Positions 16,483 to 24,998 of a stretch of 51,972 nucleotides of DNA are shown here, one piece after another. The translations under genes were made by a program, and so were the position numbers. The notes below the pieces were generated by a model that saw only the letters and a program-made list of their open reading frames with translations, was not told the DNA's origin and did no database searches. The stretch covers positions 1 to 51,972 of the forward strand of contig JBGPNM010000001.1 of NCBI GenBank assembly GCA_041487535.1, written 5' to 3'. Position 1 is the first letter of the stretch. Every line of letters begins with the position of its first letter. The stretch comes from JANWHZ01 sp041487535 (lineage in GTDB: Bacteria; Patescibacteriota; Saccharimonadia; Saccharimonadales; UBA4665).

Positions 16483-16646
16483 GAACCTATCCAAAATCTT
16501 TTCCCGCGCTTGTCCGCACCCCTGGCGGCCGAAAAACTATTTCCAGTTCGTCGTCATACCATTTAGGTATGCCTCCTCACCAGAAATAGTTTTTCACCTC
16601 ACCAGGATGTACGGCCAACGACTGAAAAAAGATCTTGGATAGGTTC
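16483..16646. mobile_element. 164-bp MITE-like palindromic element flanked by TAA
   Basis: Terminal inverted repeats GAACCTATCCAAAATCTTTT (16483-16502) and its complement at 16627-16646 match 19 of 20. Immediately outside both ends is TAA (16480-16482 and 16647-16649), which looks like a 3-bp target duplication; the left copy is also the pilC stop codon. Inside are a perfect 13-bp inverted repeat (16531-16543 with 16583-16595) and an inner 6-bp stem (16555-16560 with 16566-16571). No transposase is encoded. A TNA duplication is seen with some IS5-family elements, but the parent element is not in this window. It could fold as RNA between pilC and the pilin gene. Confidence 0.75.
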
Positions 16647-16670
16647 TAAGCCCAAATTGTAAAAAGACGC

Positions 16671-16699
16671 TTGATTTTTATGAACGCTGCCGGTAATAT
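16671..16699 (+). promoter_or_regulatory. Promoter of the main pilin gene
   Basis: TTGATT and TAATAT are separated by exactly 17 nt. Predicted transcription start is near 16706, leaving a leader of about 39 nt with AAGGGGGG before the ATG at 16745. Unlike most promoters in this window it leaves room for a real leader, fitting a strongly expressed pilin. Confidence 0.6.
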
Positions 16700-16744
16700 T
16701 CAAACATAAGCATTAAGGCAATATCCAACAAGGGGGGCATTTGC

Positions 16745-17266
16745 ATGTTACGAAAGTTACAAAAAAATAAAACCAGTGGTTTCACCATCATTGAGGTGAT
16801 GATCGTACTGGCCATCGCCGGTTTGATACTACTCATCGTCTTCTTGGCCGTTCCGGCATTGCAGCGCAACTCACGCAATACGCAGCGCAAGAATGACGTC
16901 GCCGCATTGTTGGCCGGTGTTAGCGAATTCGTGAACAACAATAATGGGACGTTGCCAACGTCAGCCGCCTTTGCCAACGGTGCTGTCACCTTTGGTTGCG
17001 GTGGCGGTACGTGTACTACATCTGAGGCTAAGGTTGGTTACTTTAACCGTGGAATCGGCGCAGCTACCGGCCAAGTTAACATGCTTGCTGCCTATGCTGG
17101 TTCGGGGCCCTATACCACCGCAGCAAATGATCGTGTAACGATTGATCCGGCAGCCGGTTGTGCCGCAACCAATGCGTCAGTAGCCGGGTCAGCCCGCCAG
17201 CTCGCGGCGATTTACGAAGTTGAAAGCGGTACGGGTTCGTACGCAGGTGCTTGCCAAGAATCTTAA
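16745..17266 (+). CDS. Type IV pilin (probable major pilin)
   Basis: The 173-residue prepilin has a short basic leader (MLRKLQKNKTSG), cleavage before FTIIEVMIVLAIAGLILLIVFLAV, the +5 Glu and a hydrophobic helix of about 25 residues. The globular part is rich in Ala, Gly, Thr and Asn with paired cysteines (CGGGTC and C-terminal C...C), suggesting disulphide bonds. It is a single-gene unit with its own promoter, a good ribosome site and a strong terminator, consistent with the main pilus subunit. Confidence 0.85.
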   Translation: MLRKLQKNKTSGFTIIEVMIVLAIAGLILLIVFLAVPALQRNSRNTQRKNDVAALLAGVSEFVNNNNGTLPTSAAFANGAVTFGCGGGTCTTSEAKVGYFNRGIGAATGQVNMLAAYAGSGPYTTAANDRVTIDPAAGCAATNASVAGSARQLAAIYEVESGTGSYAGACQES

Positions 17267-17286
17267 GCGCGTAAGATCGTAAGGCA

Positions 17287-17322
17287 AAAACAGACTCCGT
17301 AAAAGCGGAGTCTGTTTTATTT
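17287..17322 (+). terminator. Rho-independent terminator after the pilin gene
   Basis: AAAACAGACTCCG (17287-17299) pairs perfectly with CGGAGTCTGTTTT (17306-17318), followed by ATTT. A stable GC core with A/T flanks makes a bidirectional-type terminator. Confidence 0.85.
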
Positions 17323-17433
17323 AGGGCAAGAAGCAACGCTAAAGTTCTCTCTTAACACTAGAGTAGCTCGCCGGTCTTAGGCGGCCGTCTCTTATGCATT
17401 CATACGCCCGCGTAGTTGTGTTACCATAAGCGC

Positions 17434-18297
17434 ATGTACATAATCGTGCTCGCTGCGCTGGGGTTAGCCCTGGGGAGCTTTGTGAATGCGTTGGTGTGGC
17501 GGCTGCACGAACAAGAGGAGTATGCCCACGCAACGTCCAGGGCAAAAAGATCGAAAGCGAAGCAGACAGGGGCTAAAAATTTATCAATTTTGACTGGGCG
17601 GTCAATGTGCACCTCGTGCCATCATGTACTCGCAGCGAAGGACCTGGTACCAATTCTGAGTTGGGTAGCTTTACGCGGTAAATGCCGCTACTGCCACAAG
17701 CCGATCTCGTGGCAGTACCCCTTGGTAGAGCTCGTGGCGGTGCTGCTTTTTATCGCCTCGTACTTGTGGTGGCCGCTTGGCTTCGGCAGCGGGCTTGGAG
17801 TATTCAGCTTCGTCCTGTGGCTCATTTTTATTACTGCCTTTATGGCATTAGCCGTCTATGACCTACGTTGGTTCTTGCTACCTGACAGGGTGGTATACCC
17901 GTTAATCGGGCTTGCGGTGATCGAGGTTATCGCCGGCGCTGCCGTATTCGGCGGTGGTTGGGGCGCGGTTATGCAGGCCGCATGGGGTGTGCTGTTCAGT
18001 GCCGGGCTATTTTATCTGTTATATGTACTGTCGCGCGGCAAGTGGATTGGCTTTGGGGATGTGAAACTGGCGATTGTGCTTGGTCTGCTGGTCGGCGGGC
18101 CGTTGCATGCACTGCTGCTCATCTTCGTCGCCTCGCTGTTTGGGTCGCTGGTCGCTGTGCCGATGCTTATTCGGGGCAAAGCGAAAGCGACGACGCAAGT
18201 ACCGTTCGGGCCGTTTTTGCTGGCATCGGCTGTTGTTGTGGTGTTATTCGGCAGCAATATAGCAGTTTGGTACGGCCATTTGCTTCGTTTGCCTTGA
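17434..18297 (+). CDS. pilD: Prepilin peptidase PilD
   Basis: This membrane aspartyl protease removes prepilin leaders and methylates the new N-terminus. In the 287-residue protein the cytoplasmic zinc loop has CTSC (59-62) and CRYC (84-87). The catalytic aspartates are in AVYDLRWFLLPD (Asp143) and GFGDVKL (Asp209). Seven to eight membrane helices follow. The ATG at 17434 is preferred over a TTG six codons upstream because the family begins with this first membrane helix and LGSFVNALVWRL. All substrates are encoded around it. Confidence 0.93.
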   Translation: MYIIVLAALGLALGSFVNALVWRLHEQEEYAHATSRAKRSKAKQTGAKNLSILTGRSMCTSCHHVLAAKDLVPILSWVALRGKCRYCHKPISWQYPLVELVAVLLFIASYLWWPLGFGSGLGVFSFVLWLIFITAFMALAVYDLRWFLLPDRVVYPLIGLAVIEVIAGAAVFGGGWGAVMQAAWGVLFSAGLFYLLYVLSRGKWIGFGDVKLAIVLGLLVGGPLHALLLIFVASLFGSLVAVPMLIRGKAKATTQVPFGPFLLASAVVVVLFGSNIAVWYGHLLRLP

Positions 18298-18359
18298 CGC
18301 ATTACGAGTGGTCAGCTGACGCCGCGCCAGTAAAATATTGCTTATGCTATACTTGGCTT

Positions 18360-19208
18360 ATGCGTGCAGACGACCGTAAAGGCGGCCTTGGAACAGCGGG
18401 GTTTACTATTGTCGAGACGATGATTGTCCTCGCAGTAACCGGCGGCCTGTTCGTGGCTATTGCCGTGACGCTATCTGGTCGGCAGAACGCTGCGGAATTC
18501 AGTCACTCCATTCAGAGTGCGCAGTCGCGCATCCAGCAGGTAATTGATCAGGTTTCAGCGGGTTTTTACCCAAACAACGGCGATTTCACCTGTATGGCTG
18601 CAGGGGGCAACGTACAATTCGGCGGCAGTTCGAGCAGCCAAGGAACGAACCAAGATTGCGTATTTCTAGGGAAGGTTATCCAATTTGGCGTGCACGGCAC
18701 CGATCCGGAGCAGTACAATGTGTATACCGTAGCAGGGCTGCGCGGTTATGGCACGGGCGCAACGTCACCCTTTCAGAATGTCAGCCCGGCCGTTGTTGGC
18801 GTTGGCAGCAACTATACGGGCTATTCCCTGAGCGGAACCCTAGAATATGGTTTAACGACGCTTTGGGTAAAGTCCAACGGAACCGACGTTGGAGCCGTGG
18901 GCTTCCTGATGGAGCCCGGCACTCTCGACTCGACGACCGGGAGCTACGCTTCGGGAGGGCAACAAATTGATCTCGTACCTTTGCCAGGCACCAGCCTTAA
19001 TCAGACGATAAATAGTACCGCTGCCGCTATCGACAACAGACTTCAGGACCCGAACCTAACTGCCGATGCGCCGATTAATCCGCCAGGCGGTGTACAGATT
19101 TGTCTGGTGAGCGGTGCAACCAACCAGTCGGGGCTTATTACCATTGGCGGGTCCGGCCGGCAGCTGCTTGTAAAGCTTGATATTAAGAACAACGGGACAT
19201 GCACATGA
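18360..19208 (+). CDS. Prepilin-like minor pilin 1
   Basis: The 282-residue product has leader MRADDRKGGLGTAG, cleavage before FTIVETMIVLAVTGGLFVAIAV with +5 Glu, and a large Gly/Ser/Thr/Asn-rich exported domain with scattered cysteines. The ATG at 18360 is chosen because the prepilin leader starts there and TGC-TATACT ends 6 nt upstream; the open frame further upstream runs over pilD in another phase and is not coding. It overlaps the next pilin gene by ATGA. Minor pilins usually prime assembly or carry adhesion. Confidence 0.82.
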   Translation: MRADDRKGGLGTAGFTIVETMIVLAVTGGLFVAIAVTLSGRQNAAEFSHSIQSAQSRIQQVIDQVSAGFYPNNGDFTCMAAGGNVQFGGSSSSQGTNQDCVFLGKVIQFGVHGTDPEQYNVYTVAGLRGYGTGATSPFQNVSPAVVGVGSNYTGYSLSGTLEYGLTTLWVKSNGTDVGAVGFLMEPGTLDSTTGSYASGGQQIDLVPLPGTSLNQTINSTAAAIDNRLQDPNLTADAPINPPGGVQICLVSGATNQSGLITIGGSGRQLLVKLDIKNNGTCT

Positions 19209-19873
19209 GAAGCGGGCAGCAGTACATAAAAAGAAGTGAATTAGGCTCGGCCGGTTTTACCGTCCTGGAGCTCTTGATTGCAGCAACGGTGTTCGCCATT
19301 GTTCTGCTCGTCATAGCCAGTGGCGTTATTCGCTTTACAGCCGACTACTACAGAGGCATTACGAGCTCCAAAACGCAGACCACCGCCCGGTCGATCATGT
19401 CGCAGCTTGCTCAGTCCATACAATTCGGTAAATCAGTTACCCCAATACCGCCAGGAGCAAGCGGCGTCGCTGGCCTTTGCGTTGATAATACCTTGTACTC
19501 TTACATGCTCGGGCAGCAGGTAACAGATAGCGCTCCGAACAGTGGGCTCCACCAAGGCTACCACGCTCTGGTGGTGAGTAGTCCTGGTGACTGCTCATCG
19601 GGAGCGACGCCGGATTTGCCTGCCACTTCCGGCCTGCCTACAGGCTCTCGGGAGCTGCTCGGTCAGCACATGCGCTTGGGCGCGCTGGATGTGAACACCT
19701 CTGGTAATTTGTACATTATCCATGTCCGCATCATATACGGGGACGACGACCTGCTGAATCCTGCCGTAACAGGCAGTACTGACTGGGCAAACGAGACGTG
19801 CTCCGGATCCGCCGGTTCACAATTTTGCGCCGTATCCGACCTAACCACGACGGTGGGGCGCCGGCTGCAGTAG
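19205..19873 (+). CDS. Prepilin-like minor pilin 2
   Basis: A 222-residue PilW/GspJ-like minor pilin: leader MRSGQQYIKRSELGSAG, cleavage before FTVLELLIAATVFAIVLLVIAS, +5 Glu, then a domain with three cysteine-containing loops. The ATG at 19205 overlaps the upstream stop as ATGA; another in-frame ATG lies two codons earlier. It forms a minor-pilin unit with the genes on either side. Confidence 0.82.
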   Translation: MRSGQQYIKRSELGSAGFTVLELLIAATVFAIVLLVIASGVIRFTADYYRGITSSKTQTTARSIMSQLAQSIQFGKSVTPIPPGASGVAGLCVDNTLYSYMLGQQVTDSAPNSGLHQGYHALVVSSPGDCSSGATPDLPATSGLPTGSRELLGQHMRLGALDVNTSGNLYIIHVRIIYGDDDLLNPAVTGSTDWANETCSGSAGSQFCAVSDLTTTVGRRLQ

Positions 19874-19906
19874 TTTTATGATGGGCGATAGGTTAATATA
19901 AGCAAT

Positions 19907-20971
19907 ATGACAAGAGGGGCCGAACGCGAAGCGGGAGTAATCTCCATCATGGTAACGATGGTCATGATGATAGTAATCAGTCTGATCGTACTGGGCTTCG
20001 CAGAAATTTCACGTACCGAGCAACGTAATACGCTCGATAGCCAGCTGAGCGTGCAGGCATACTATGCTGCCGAAAGCGGCATTAATGACGCGCGCGCGGC
20101 GATAAACAATTTTCTCGCAAACGGTCAATCCGTTCCGGACAAAACAGGTTGCGACAATCAGGATGCCAATTACTCGCTCAGCGGGACGGTGAACGCTAGC
20201 TTTAATGTCTCGTACTCTTGCGTGCTCATTAGTTCGGGCGTGACCTCGCTGACCTACAACGTGGGCTACAGTTCAACGGTGGTGCCAATAAATACCGGTA
20301 GTGTGAGCGTAGGTAATCTTCAGCTAGGCTGGAAAGTACCTTCCGGTTTGGCGTCAACGGCAACTGGATGTTTTACCGATGTCAGCCAGCTCGGCAGTTG
20401 GCCGGTAGCGAATGGCGGTGGCCAGTGGAGCTGCAACTATCCCGTCTTGCGCGTAGACTTGCTCGATGCCAATGGTACGCTAATCCGTGCTAATTGGCAC
20501 GCGAATACTACAACCATGTTTCTCGTGCCGTTCGATTCGGCTAGCGTGAATAATAACGTGAACTTCGGGGCCAACGGTACGCCTGTGCCTGCTCAGTGCG
20601 ATGCGACGAGTTGCATCGCGCAGATTGGCGGCCTGGGTGGCTCAAACTACTACATGCGCGTCACTACGCTCTACCGGACGGACTCATCGCTGACAATTAC
20701 CACCAACCCGAGCAAGACGTTCTACAATGCGCAGGCAACCATTGATGCGACCGGCAAAGCTCAAGATGTGTTGCGCCGAGTTTTGGTGGCGGTAGACCTT
20801 ACAGATGCTAATGCCCGTAAGGTACCGAGTGCCGCTATTATTACGGAAGATTCCATATGCAAGCGGTACGGTATTACCAGTGGATCGTTCAATGTCTATG
20901 ACGACATGAGTAGCGGTGGAGGCGGCAACCCGCTGTGCAACCTGCAATCTGTCGGGACGCCGAGTCCCTAA
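19907..20971 (+). CDS. PilX-like pilus protein
   Basis: The 354-residue protein starts with a basic leader and the membrane segment GVISIMVTMVMMIVISLIVLGFAEISRTEQR, followed by AYYAAESGINDARAAI, the hallmark of PilX/GspK-type proteins. In place of FTL..E it has GVIS and no canonical +5 Glu, as in other PilX proteins. The exported domain is beta-rich with several cysteines. It closes the pilus locus and converges on the xer gene. Confidence 0.78.
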   Translation: MTRGAEREAGVISIMVTMVMMIVISLIVLGFAEISRTEQRNTLDSQLSVQAYYAAESGINDARAAINNFLANGQSVPDKTGCDNQDANYSLSGTVNASFNVSYSCVLISSGVTSLTYNVGYSSTVVPINTGSVSVGNLQLGWKVPSGLASTATGCFTDVSQLGSWPVANGGGQWSCNYPVLRVDLLDANGTLIRANWHANTTTMFLVPFDSASVNNNVNFGANGTPVPAQCDATSCIAQIGGLGGSNYYMRVTTLYRTDSSLTITTNPSKTFYNAQATIDATGKAQDVLRRVLVAVDLTDANARKVPSAAIITEDSICKRYGITSGSFNVYDDMSSGGGGNPLCNLQSVGTPSP

Positions 20972-21015
20972 TTTAAGACGCCAGAATTTCGGTGCTCGCT
21001 GTCAATGTCCAGCGT

Positions 21016-21936
21016 CTATTCCTGTTGCCGATGGTGGAACTTCTCGTGCACTGCCTTCAGATGCGGATCAGTCACATGGGTATAGATTTGCGTGGTGCTG
21101 ATGCTACTGTGGCCCAGCATGGCTTGCACCGAGCGAAGATCGGCCCCGTTCATAAGCAAGTCGGTCGCGAACGAGTGGCGCAGCGTATGCGGACTGACTT
21201 GCTTAGTAATGCCGGCAAGCAAAGCATAGCGGCTGACGAGACGCTGGATGGAACGGGCAGTCAAGCGCTGGAAGTTGCCGGTCGTATCCGGCCGTTTGCC
21301 CTTCGGCTGTACGCGCAGGAACAGCGGCCGGGCATTATCCTCCCGGCGCTCCAGGTACCGTTCGATCCATGAGGCTGCCTCGGAGCTGATGAAAATCGGC
21401 CGGTCCTTCTGGCCCTTGCCGCGTACCGTAAACTCCCGCCGCTTCAGGTTAATATGATCACGATCAAGCCCGACGAGCTCACTGACACGCAAGCCGGAGC
21501 TAAACAGTAGCTCCAGAATCGCCCGGTCGCGCAGGCCGCCCAAAGTATGCAAATTTGGCTGTGCGAATATCCGTGTCAGCTCGTCCTCGTTCAGGAACGT
21601 CACCTGTTTGCGCTGTGTACGGGCCAGCTCAATTTTATCGGCAGACAGGGCAGGGATGTTGCGTTTGGCGCAGAGTTTTAAGAAGCTGCGCAAAGCAATA
21701 AGGTGATAATTGGATGTTGATTTTTGGAGTTCGTCAGCGGTGTTGGTGCCCAGGCGGTTGAGCCACAGCCGCCACTTCCGCACCAATTCCGCATTGATAT
21801 CGCTTACTTGAATGTCCCCGGCGAAGTCGATCAGCCGGGTAAGGTAGTGGTCGTAGTTGGCAATTGTCTTCTGCGAGCGGTTCTGCTCGATTTCCAAATA
21901 CTCCAGAAAGTCGGTCTTGGCCTTGGTAAATAGCAT
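21016..21936 (-). CDS. xer: Tyrosine recombinase XerC/XerD type
   Basis: The 306-residue recombinase has an N-terminal SAM-like core-binding domain (about 1-90) and the catalytic domain with all six key residues: Arg150 (SGLRVSEL), Lys174 (RGKGQKD), His250 and Arg253 (SPHTLRHSFATDLL), His276 (LGHSSISTTQIY) and Tyr285. It probably resolves chromosome dimers at a dif site; CPR genomes often have a single Xer. The ATG at 21936 is taken because TACAAT ends 6 nt upstream and the length fits Xer. Nothing nearby suggests an integrated element. Confidence 0.9.
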   Translation of the reverse strand: MLFTKAKTDFLEYLEIEQNRSQKTIANYDHYLTRLIDFAGDIQVSDINAELVRKWRLWLNRLGTNTADELQKSTSNYHLIALRSFLKLCAKRNIPALSADKIELARTQRKQVTFLNEDELTRIFAQPNLHTLGGLRDRAILELLFSSGLRVSELVGLDRDHINLKRREFTVRGKGQKDRPIFISSEAASWIERYLERREDNARPLFLRVQPKGKRPDTTGNFQRLTARSIQRLVSRYALLAGITKQVSPHTLRHSFATDLLMNGADLRSVQAMLGHSSISTTQIYTHVTDPHLKAVHEKFHHRQQE

Positions 21937-22040
21937 AATCATATTGTACGACAGCGAGGCAATGCACGAATAAGGTTTCGATAGGGGTGGCGCAGAAGCA
22001 TTCTCTCTGTTAGAATAGGGCCAACTAAGCAAGGATAACT

Positions 22041-22550
22041 ATGGAACGAACACTCGTGATTCTCAAGCCAGATACTTTGCAGCGGGCTATAGTCGGTGAA
22101 GTCATAGCCAGGTTCGAGCGGGCCGGCCTAAAGATTGTCGGCATGAAAATGGTGGCGCCCGACGAAAAGCATTTTCATGAGCACTACGAGGGTATTAGTA
22201 AGCTTATTAGCCGATGGGGCCAGGAAATTTACAATGTTACTATGGCCCAAATGACCGATGGGCCGGTTCTTGCGCTTGTGCTCGAGGGTATCGAGGCCAC
22301 TGCACATGTTCGCAAAATGGTTGGTGCCACCGACCCGAAGGAGGCCGCTCCGGGAACAATACGAGGAGATTACACCCATATCGCACGAGCCTACACAAAT
22401 GCGCGGGGCTCCACGATGCCCAACTTAATTCATGCTTCGGGCAACCCAGAAGAAGCGGCAGCAGAGATTAAGCTTTGGTTTAGACCATCGGAGCTTTACG
22501 AGTATAAAAACGTGCACGAAGCGGTAGTATACGGCAGGATTCCTGGCTAG
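22041..22550 (+). CDS. ndk: Nucleoside diphosphate kinase
   Basis: This 169-residue enzyme transfers the gamma phosphate of ATP to NDPs through a phosphohistidine. It shows ERTLVILKPDTLQR at the N-terminus and MPNLIHASGNPEEAAAEI with active His131. It is longer than the usual 140-150 residues because of about 25 residues (51-75, including SRWGQEIYNVTMAQ) in the Kpn-loop/helix region, seen in some archaeal and CPR forms, and a short C-terminal tail. TAGAAT lies upstream, with AAGGA before the ATG. Confidence 0.93.
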   Translation: MERTLVILKPDTLQRAIVGEVIARFERAGLKIVGMKMVAPDEKHFHEHYEGISKLISRWGQEIYNVTMAQMTDGPVLALVLEGIEATAHVRKMVGATDPKEAAPGTIRGDYTHIARAYTNARGSTMPNLIHASGNPEEAAAEIKLWFRPSELYEYKNVHEAVVYGRIPG

Positions 22551-22708
22551 CTGAAATCTTTGGTCGATATCTTTAGGATTGACGCCGATAACCCTTGTCG
22601 AGTAGCCTAGTAAACAGGTGCGGTCTTGACAAGGTTAAAGCGGTAAGTGGTGGCTCATGCGGCGTTGCGCTAGCAAATAGAGGAAATGTCCAAGACGTGC
22701 ACCAACCA
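22551..22708 (+). other. Intergenic with one hairpin, between ndk and tRNA-Arg
   Basis: No coding frame is seen. CCTTGTC (22593-22599) pairs perfectly with GACAAGG (22628-22634), with two more pairs beyond a bulge. There is no T run, so it is not a clear terminator. It may be part of the tRNA precursor or an unrecognised RNA. Confidence 0.3.
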
Positions 22709-22783
22709 GTCCCCGTAGTTCAATGGATAAAATAGTTCCGTCCTAAGGAAAAGCTAGAGGTTCGAATCCTCTCGGGGGCACCA
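22709..22783 (+). tRNA. tRNA-Arg (anticodon CCU)
   Basis: Acceptor GTCCCCG pairs with CGGGGGC (22773-22779), discriminator A, CCA encoded at 22781-22783. The anticodon loop GTCCTAA gives CCU, reading AGG. The T arm TAGAGGTTCGAATCCTCT is canonical. The stem base G27-A43 is mismatched and position 32 is G, both slightly unusual. Confidence 0.9.
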
Positions 22784-23038
22784 AGCGTAAGCATTGTGAG
22801 CAACAACTGGAATAGGATCAGGCGTGTCTCGTTGGGCGACTCTCAAGGGGGATTATACACAAGAGACTTTGCCGCAATTAGGCATACTACCTTTGGCCGT
22901 GGTAACGATTTGTGGATCCAGAGTGTGCGGTTATTCTGAGTATACCGGTAGTTTAACGCTCGCTGCGTTGCATTATTCGTCGAGCAAACACCAGTAACCA
23001 CGCTAAGCTCAGCGGCAGTAATGAAATTTTAAGGTGCG

Positions 23039-24154
23039 ATGACAGAATTAATAAATTTTGGGCTTCAAGATAGAAGAGAATTTTTGCGAAACGCCGCGCT
23101 TGCAGTTGGCGGCCTTAGTTTGATGACCTTTTCGGAGTCATGCGGCAGTACAAACCAAGAGCTTCCAAGTTTTCCTGAGCTTGCGCTCGCGAATCATCAA
23201 CAAGCTCTCGTGGTGGCAATGAAGCAACCGACGGAACCGGATCCTTTTGAAATTAGCCGCGCGCTAGACGCTTTTAACGGAACAATCTCAAACTATTTAA
23301 AACGTGCTCTGCAGATTGATACAAAGTTTGCAATCTTAGGCGATAGATGGCAGACGGTACCCGACGATTTACGAACGAAAAGTAATTCAGAAATCCAAGC
23401 TATTGGAAACCGTCTGATTCCGAACTTTTCTCGAATAAGAAGTACTGATAATTTACCCGTCCAGACCTTGCTGTATATTGCGACTCATGGTAAGGAGATA
23501 AAAGACTATTATTTCGGAGGTACATCAAAGCCGTACAATATAATATTTGCCGAAGGTACTTCTATTACAATACGTAACGACGATACGCTGGAGCACGAAC
23601 TTGTACACTCGTTTGGGATTAGCGGGCATGATCAGCAGCTAAGTCTCACCGACCCGCATAACTTTGAAGACCTGACATCGTTCATCCTCTACGGAGGCGA
23701 CTCGTTGATGGGTAACAAAAAAGGGTTCCCCTGTGCTTTCGTAAGATACGCGCTTGATAAATTACCGCGTAGCCAAATTAAGTCGATCGCCAAAAACAAT
23801 AATCGACAAACCATCTCTTTAGAACATATGCAGTCTGAAGATCACAAAGGTTCTACGAAAGTAGTAAGAATACCGTTGCCTAACGGGCGTGCCTATTGGA
23901 TAGAGTTAGTAAACATGATCTCATTCTATGATTCGTCCGGTTTACAAATGCGCGTGACGGATGAGAATCCCCAGCACGACACGTTTCAGATAGTCAATCA
24001 AAAGAAAGATTCAAAGACGGGCAAATTAGTACCTCAGATGCAATTTTCAGAGAATACAGAAATTTATGACAATGTAAATGGTGTGCATGTAAAACTTCTT
24101 CACTATACGAACCAGCGGTATGATGGAGCCGAAGTAGCGGTTTGGTTTGATTAG
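23039..24154 (+). CDS. Tat-type lipoprotein with metzincin protease motif
   Basis: The 371-residue protein has DRREFLRNAALAVGGLSLM, a twin-arginine-like signal (Arg12-Arg13), then SESCGS with Cys35 as a possible lipidation site. The centre has HELVHSFGISGH (186-197), the HExxHxxGxxH zinc site of metzincin metalloproteases, and SLMG (222-225) where a Met-turn would be. It is likely an exported, membrane-attached zinc protease. Base composition is visibly more A/T-rich than the flanking genes, and no neighbour is functionally linked, suggesting recent acquisition. Start ATG follows AAGGTG. Confidence 0.7.
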   Translation: MTELINFGLQDRREFLRNAALAVGGLSLMTFSESCGSTNQELPSFPELALANHQQALVVAMKQPTEPDPFEISRALDAFNGTISNYLKRALQIDTKFAILGDRWQTVPDDLRTKSNSEIQAIGNRLIPNFSRIRSTDNLPVQTLLYIATHGKEIKDYYFGGTSKPYNIIFAEGTSITIRNDDTLEHELVHSFGISGHDQQLSLTDPHNFEDLTSFILYGGDSLMGNKKGFPCAFVRYALDKLPRSQIKSIAKNNNRQTISLEHMQSEDHKGSTKVVRIPLPNGRAYWIELVNMISFYDSSGLQMRVTDENPQHDTFQIVNQKKDSKTGKLVPQMQFSENTEIYDNVNGVHVKLLHYTNQRYDGAEVAVWFD

Positions 24155-24398
24155 CCAGGTTATTGGAAACGGATGGTTGGGGGTTATATCGGGTTCCCAT
24201 TCGCTTGGCATCCAGACGAGCAATGAGTTTTATGAGCTTCTTCTCTTTTAGGCTAGAATAAGAATTGTTTTTGCAATCCTGATTTCTCTGGTCATACTGA
24301 CGATTGCTTCCCAGTACTTTTCTCGGAACATATCAGCCAGGGGGCATCAGCATCAGACCGCACCATTTATTACGGCAGAGCTGCTACAATATCTATAT
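24155..24398 (+). other. Gene-free stretch with promoter of the PH-domain gene
   Basis: No coding frame longer than about 20 codons with a ribosome site is seen. The only recognisable signal is TGC-TACAAT at 24382-24390, 8 nt before the next ATG. Confidence 0.4.
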
Positions 24399-24992
24399 AT
24401 GGCCGAAAATGATTCCGGCAAAGAATCGGCGAAATCTTTCGAAGGTCAATTCGATGATGAAGACGTGCTCTTCATTTTTCGTCGTCACCCGCTCATTATA
24501 CGCAAAGGGCTGGTCATCAGCATGTCGTCGTGGCTCATCGGTCCCGTGGTGATACTCATTCTGACTTATGTCCGGCCCAATAACCCTCCCAGTATGGTGG
24601 CTTTCTTTCTGGCACTTATCGGCAGTATCGTCTTTGGTTCGCTCCTTTTGTTGCCTTGGTGGATCGGCTGGTATTTTAGCGTGTTTATCGTGACCACGCA
24701 GCGATTTGTGCAGGTCACTCAAAGCGGGTTATTTCACACCAGTTTTGCCGATATGAGCCTAAAGCAAATACAACAGGTGAATTACGACATAGCCGGTCTG
24801 CAGCAGACGCTGCTAGGGTTTGGTACAATAAAGATGCAGACATACATAGGTGAGTTGATTATCCATGACGTACCTCACCCTGCCAAAATACAGCGTAAGC
24901 TTGTCCAGGCGCTTCGCGACCACGGTGTTAAGCCCGTAGAGGTGCCGTTCAAACGGCTGAATGGCACAGAACCAGCAAACGAAGAAGTGTAA
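24399..24992 (+). CDS. Membrane protein with bacterial PH domain
   Basis: The 197-residue product has an acidic N-terminus, two membrane helices (about 42-63 and 70-96, VISMSSWLIGPVVILILTY and FLALIGSIVFGSLLLLPWW) and a C-terminal bPH2-like domain: FIVTTQRFVQVTQSGLF, then MSLKQIQQVNYDIAGLQQ and LGFGTIKMQTY. Such proteins are common and mostly unstudied. The extended -10 box leaves only 8 nt before the ATG. It lies 6 nt before the foldase gene, so they form an operon. Confidence 0.75.
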   Translation: MAENDSGKESAKSFEGQFDDEDVLFIFRRHPLIIRKGLVISMSSWLIGPVVILILTYVRPNNPPSMVAFFLALIGSIVFGSLLLLPWWIGWYFSVFIVTTQRFVQVTQSGLFHTSFADMSLKQIQQVNYDIAGLQQTLLGFGTIKMQTYIGELIIHDVPHPAKIQRKLVQALRDHGVKPVEVPFKRLNGTEPANEEV

Positions 24993-24998
24993 CGAACT

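Noticed and set aside
17958..18359. Upstream extension of minor pilin 1
   Set aside because: It runs over pilD in another frame; the prepilin leader and a promoter box define ATG 18360.
21016..21936. Xer recombinase as sign of an integrated phage or plasmid
   Set aside because: No phage genes, attachment repeats or cargo flank it, and length and motifs fit the chromosomal dimer-resolution enzyme.
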